Part shown: piece by piece, positions 6,175-7,021 of the stretch
How positions within the stretch are numbered: position 1 is the stretch's first letter
How the letters are laid out: every line of letters starts with the position of its first letter
NCBI GenBank assembly: GCA_016180665.1
Contig: JACPAS010000072.1
Coordinates: 1 to 7,021, forward strand
DNA length: 7,021 nt
Reading direction: 5' to 3'
From: Microcaldota archaeon
Lineage (GTDB): Archaea; Micrarchaeota; Micrarchaeia; Anstonellales; Bilamarchaeaceae
Translations under genes and position numbers: made by a program
The notes under the pieces: model-generated
Databases searched by the model: none
Told to the model about the DNA's origin: nothing
The model's input: the letters and a program-made list of their open reading frames with translations, nothing else

Positions 6175-6180
6175 GGTGAG
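6175..6180 (+). promoter_or_regulatory. Ribosome binding site that supports the TTG start at 6186
   Basis: GGTGAG sits 5 nt upstream of TTG 6186. No in-frame ATG occurs until after the membrane helix (residue 35), so this site decides the start. Confidence 0.7.
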
Positions 6181-6185
6181 AATAG

Positions 6186-6731
6186 TTGAAGGTTAAGAAA
6201 AAAACAAAATCAGGTTCACATAATTGGATAAAGATAGGTCTAATTCTAGTTCTGATTATAGTTGTTGTAGTTCTGGTTTATGCAGCTATGGAATTCCAAA
6301 GAACAGAGCAGGAGAAAAAAGGGATTTTAGTTTGTAATGAGGCTGGAAGCAAGTGTACGATTTCTTACCATTGGCACGCTATTCTTGATGCTTATATTTG
6401 CGGTGAAAAATTACATTTCCCATTAGAAACCGGGGATGTAAGCTTAAGTCCACATACGCATAAAGATTCAGATAAAATGCACATTCACATAACTAGCGAA
6501 GTAAATCCTAAAACCAGAGAAATTTTAAACAAAGAAGCTCTCAAAATCAAAGAATTCTTTAGGCAGACAAAAATACATTTTAATAATTCATGTATAAATG
6601 GGAAATGTAATGGGGATTTGTGCGGTGGGAAGACCGGAACAGTTAAAATGATTGTAAATGAAAAACCAAATTATGAATTTGAAAATTATGTTTGGAAAGA
6701 AGGGGACAAAATATTAATAGAATTTAATTAA
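6186..6731 (+). CDS. Single-pass membrane protein with Cys/His-rich extracytoplasmic domain, unknown function
   Basis: This 181-residue protein has a Lys-rich cytoplasmic N-terminus (1-16), one hydrophobic helix at about 16-35, and an outer domain. That domain carries six cysteines (50, 57, 72, 136, 141, 146) and a histidine cluster: YHWHA (61-65), LHF (76-78), PHTH (89-92) and MHIHI (98-102). The C-terminus GTVKMIVNEKPNYEFENYVW followed by KEGDKILIEF has the look of a small beta-grasp-like fold. The Cys/His spacing suggests metal binding and/or disulfides; copper or zinc is a guess. I do not recognise a named family. Translation starts at TTG 6186 behind GGTGAG. It is followed within 11 and 98 nt by a CxxC micro-ORF and a CcdA-like transporter, so it is probably a redox partner or substrate in the same extracytoplasmic thiol system. 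Confidence 0.82.
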   Translation: MKVKKKTKSGSHNWIKIGLILVLIIVVVVLVYAAMEFQRTEQEKKGILVCNEAGSKCTISYHWHAILDAYICGEKLHFPLETGDVSLSPHTHKDSDKMHIHITSEVNPKTREILNKEALKIKEFFRQTKIHFNNSCINGKCNGDLCGGKTGTVKMIVNEKPNYEFENYVWKEGDKILIEFN

Positions 6732-6742
6732 AAGGTGAAAGC

Positions 6743-6820
6743 ATGAAGAAGAAAAGTACAAAGAAAAATAAGAAGCCTGTGATAGTAAAAAAATCAGAAC
6801 ATGTATGTAAATTCTGTTAG
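6743..6820 (+). CDS. 25-residue Lys-rich micro-protein ending in CxxC
   Basis: The ATG at 6743 follows a strong AGGTGA (6733-6738) by 4 nt, and the frame ends at TAG 6818-6820. The product has ten lysines, mostly in the first 17 residues (MKKKSTKKNKK...), then a hydrophobic PVIV, and ends SEHVCKFC, with a CxxC pair as its last four residues and a His two residues before. There is no membrane helix. It sits in the gap between the Cys/His-rich membrane protein (11 nt) and the CcdA-like gene (9 nt), and its stop codon overlaps the next ribosome binding site. It could be a metal- or thiol-binding micro-protein, or a leader peptide that couples translation into the transporter. I know no family for it; expression is inferred only from the ribosome binding site and tight packing. 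Confidence 0.55.
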   Translation: MKKKSTKKNKKPVIVKKSEHVCKFC

Positions 6821-6825
6821 GTGAT
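6819..6825 (+). promoter_or_regulatory. Ribosome binding site for the TTG start of the CcdA-like gene
   Basis: AGGTGAT, 4 nt before TTG 6830, overlaps the TAG stop of the micro-ORF. The nearby ATG at 6826 is in another frame that stops after five codons, and an in-frame TGA at 6827-6829 directly precedes the TTG, so TTG 6830 is the only usable start for the conserved protein. Confidence 0.65.
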
Positions 6826-6829
6826 ATGA

Positions 6830-7021
6830 TTGGTTGCAGGTGAGTTAAACTGGCTAGTTATTCTTGGAGCGGCAGCAATTGATAGCATTAATCCATGCGC
6901 ATTTGGAGTTTTGATTTTCCTTTTGGCATATTTGGGAAAGAATTTTAAAAAGCCAAACATGATGCTTCTACACGGAATTACTTATATTGTAGCGGTTTAT
7001 ATTACTTACTTGCTTGCAGGT
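6830..7021 (+). CDS. ccdA: CcdA/DsbD-like thiol-disulfide membrane transporter (5' part)
   Basis: The first 64 residues are present before the window ends. After a short N-terminus, the first membrane helix carries DSINPCAFGVLIFLL (18-32); the Asn-Pro-Cys with Cys23 is the hallmark of the CcdA/DsbD transmembrane family, in which this cysteine pairs with one in a later helix to pass electrons from cytoplasmic thioredoxin to the cell exterior. A positively charged loop (GKNFKKPN) follows, then a second helix with an HGITYIVAVYITYLLAG-type sequence (48-64). The partner cysteine lies beyond the window, so catalytic completeness cannot be checked. It starts at TTG 6830 with overlapping signals from the micro-ORF upstream. 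It is last of the visible tight plus-strand run and gives the cluster its likely role in extracytoplasmic disulfide reduction or metal-site maturation. Confidence 0.8.
   Translation, partial: MVAGELNWLVILGAAAIDSINPCAFGVLIFLLAYLGKNFKKPNMMLLHGITYIVAVYITYLLAG

Noticed and set aside
1..7021. tRNA, rRNA, CRISPR array, insertion sequence or toxin-antitoxin pair
   Set aside because: No spacer shows cloverleaf features, regularly spaced direct repeats, transposase motifs or terminal inverted repeats; intergenic gaps are all below 250 bp.

Overview
The window is archaeal. It encodes a complete transcription factor B (the archaeal TFIIB homologue), has TATA-like boxes about 25 bp upstream of several starts, appears to use leaderless starts at two genes, and has GGTGA-type ribosome binding sites and T-rich ends. 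It is AT-rich and tightly packed. Small uncharacterised membrane proteins and an archaeal-type CcdA would fit an uncultured lineage such as a DPANN-like archaeon. That lineage guess is inference; the sequence does not fix it.

Layout, left to right. (1) Positions 1-411: the 3' end of an unidentified plus-strand frame runs head-on into a minus-strand KaiC/RadA-like ATPase. The ATPase is cut off after 89 residues and has a damaged Walker A motif, so it looks like a pseudogene. (2) Positions 412-2180, plus strand: a spacer with two stacked inverted repeats, a small four-helix membrane protein of unknown function, and an orphan TctA-family (DUF112/COG1784) permease. (3) Positions 2219-3133, minus strand: TFB, convergent with the permease across a pure purine tract that reads as a T-rich terminator on the TFB strand. 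(4) Positions 3134-4910: a divergent control region with an inverted repeat and GACGTA motifs, then a large, divergent fold-type-I PLP enzyme (aminotransferase-like) on the plus strand. (5) Positions 4914-6122, minus strand: an MTA/SAH/5'-deoxyadenosine deaminase of the amidohydrolase superfamily, separated by only 3 bp from the convergent PLP enzyme. (6) Positions 6186-7021, plus strand: a tight three-gene run. It holds a single-pass membrane protein with a Cys/His-rich outer domain, a 25-residue lysine-rich peptide ending in CxxC, and the start of a CcdA/DsbD-like thiol-disulfide membrane transporter that runs off the window.

The last cluster is the most interesting part. Gene spacing, matching GGTGA ribosome binding sites and shared cysteine chemistry suggest an extracytoplasmic thiol/redox or metal-handling module built around CcdA, with a micro-protein that automated annotation would probably miss. 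The central genes (TFB, deaminase) are ordinary housekeeping functions. The deaminase and PLP enzyme could both touch S-adenosylmethionine by-product salvage, but their arrangement alone does not show that.
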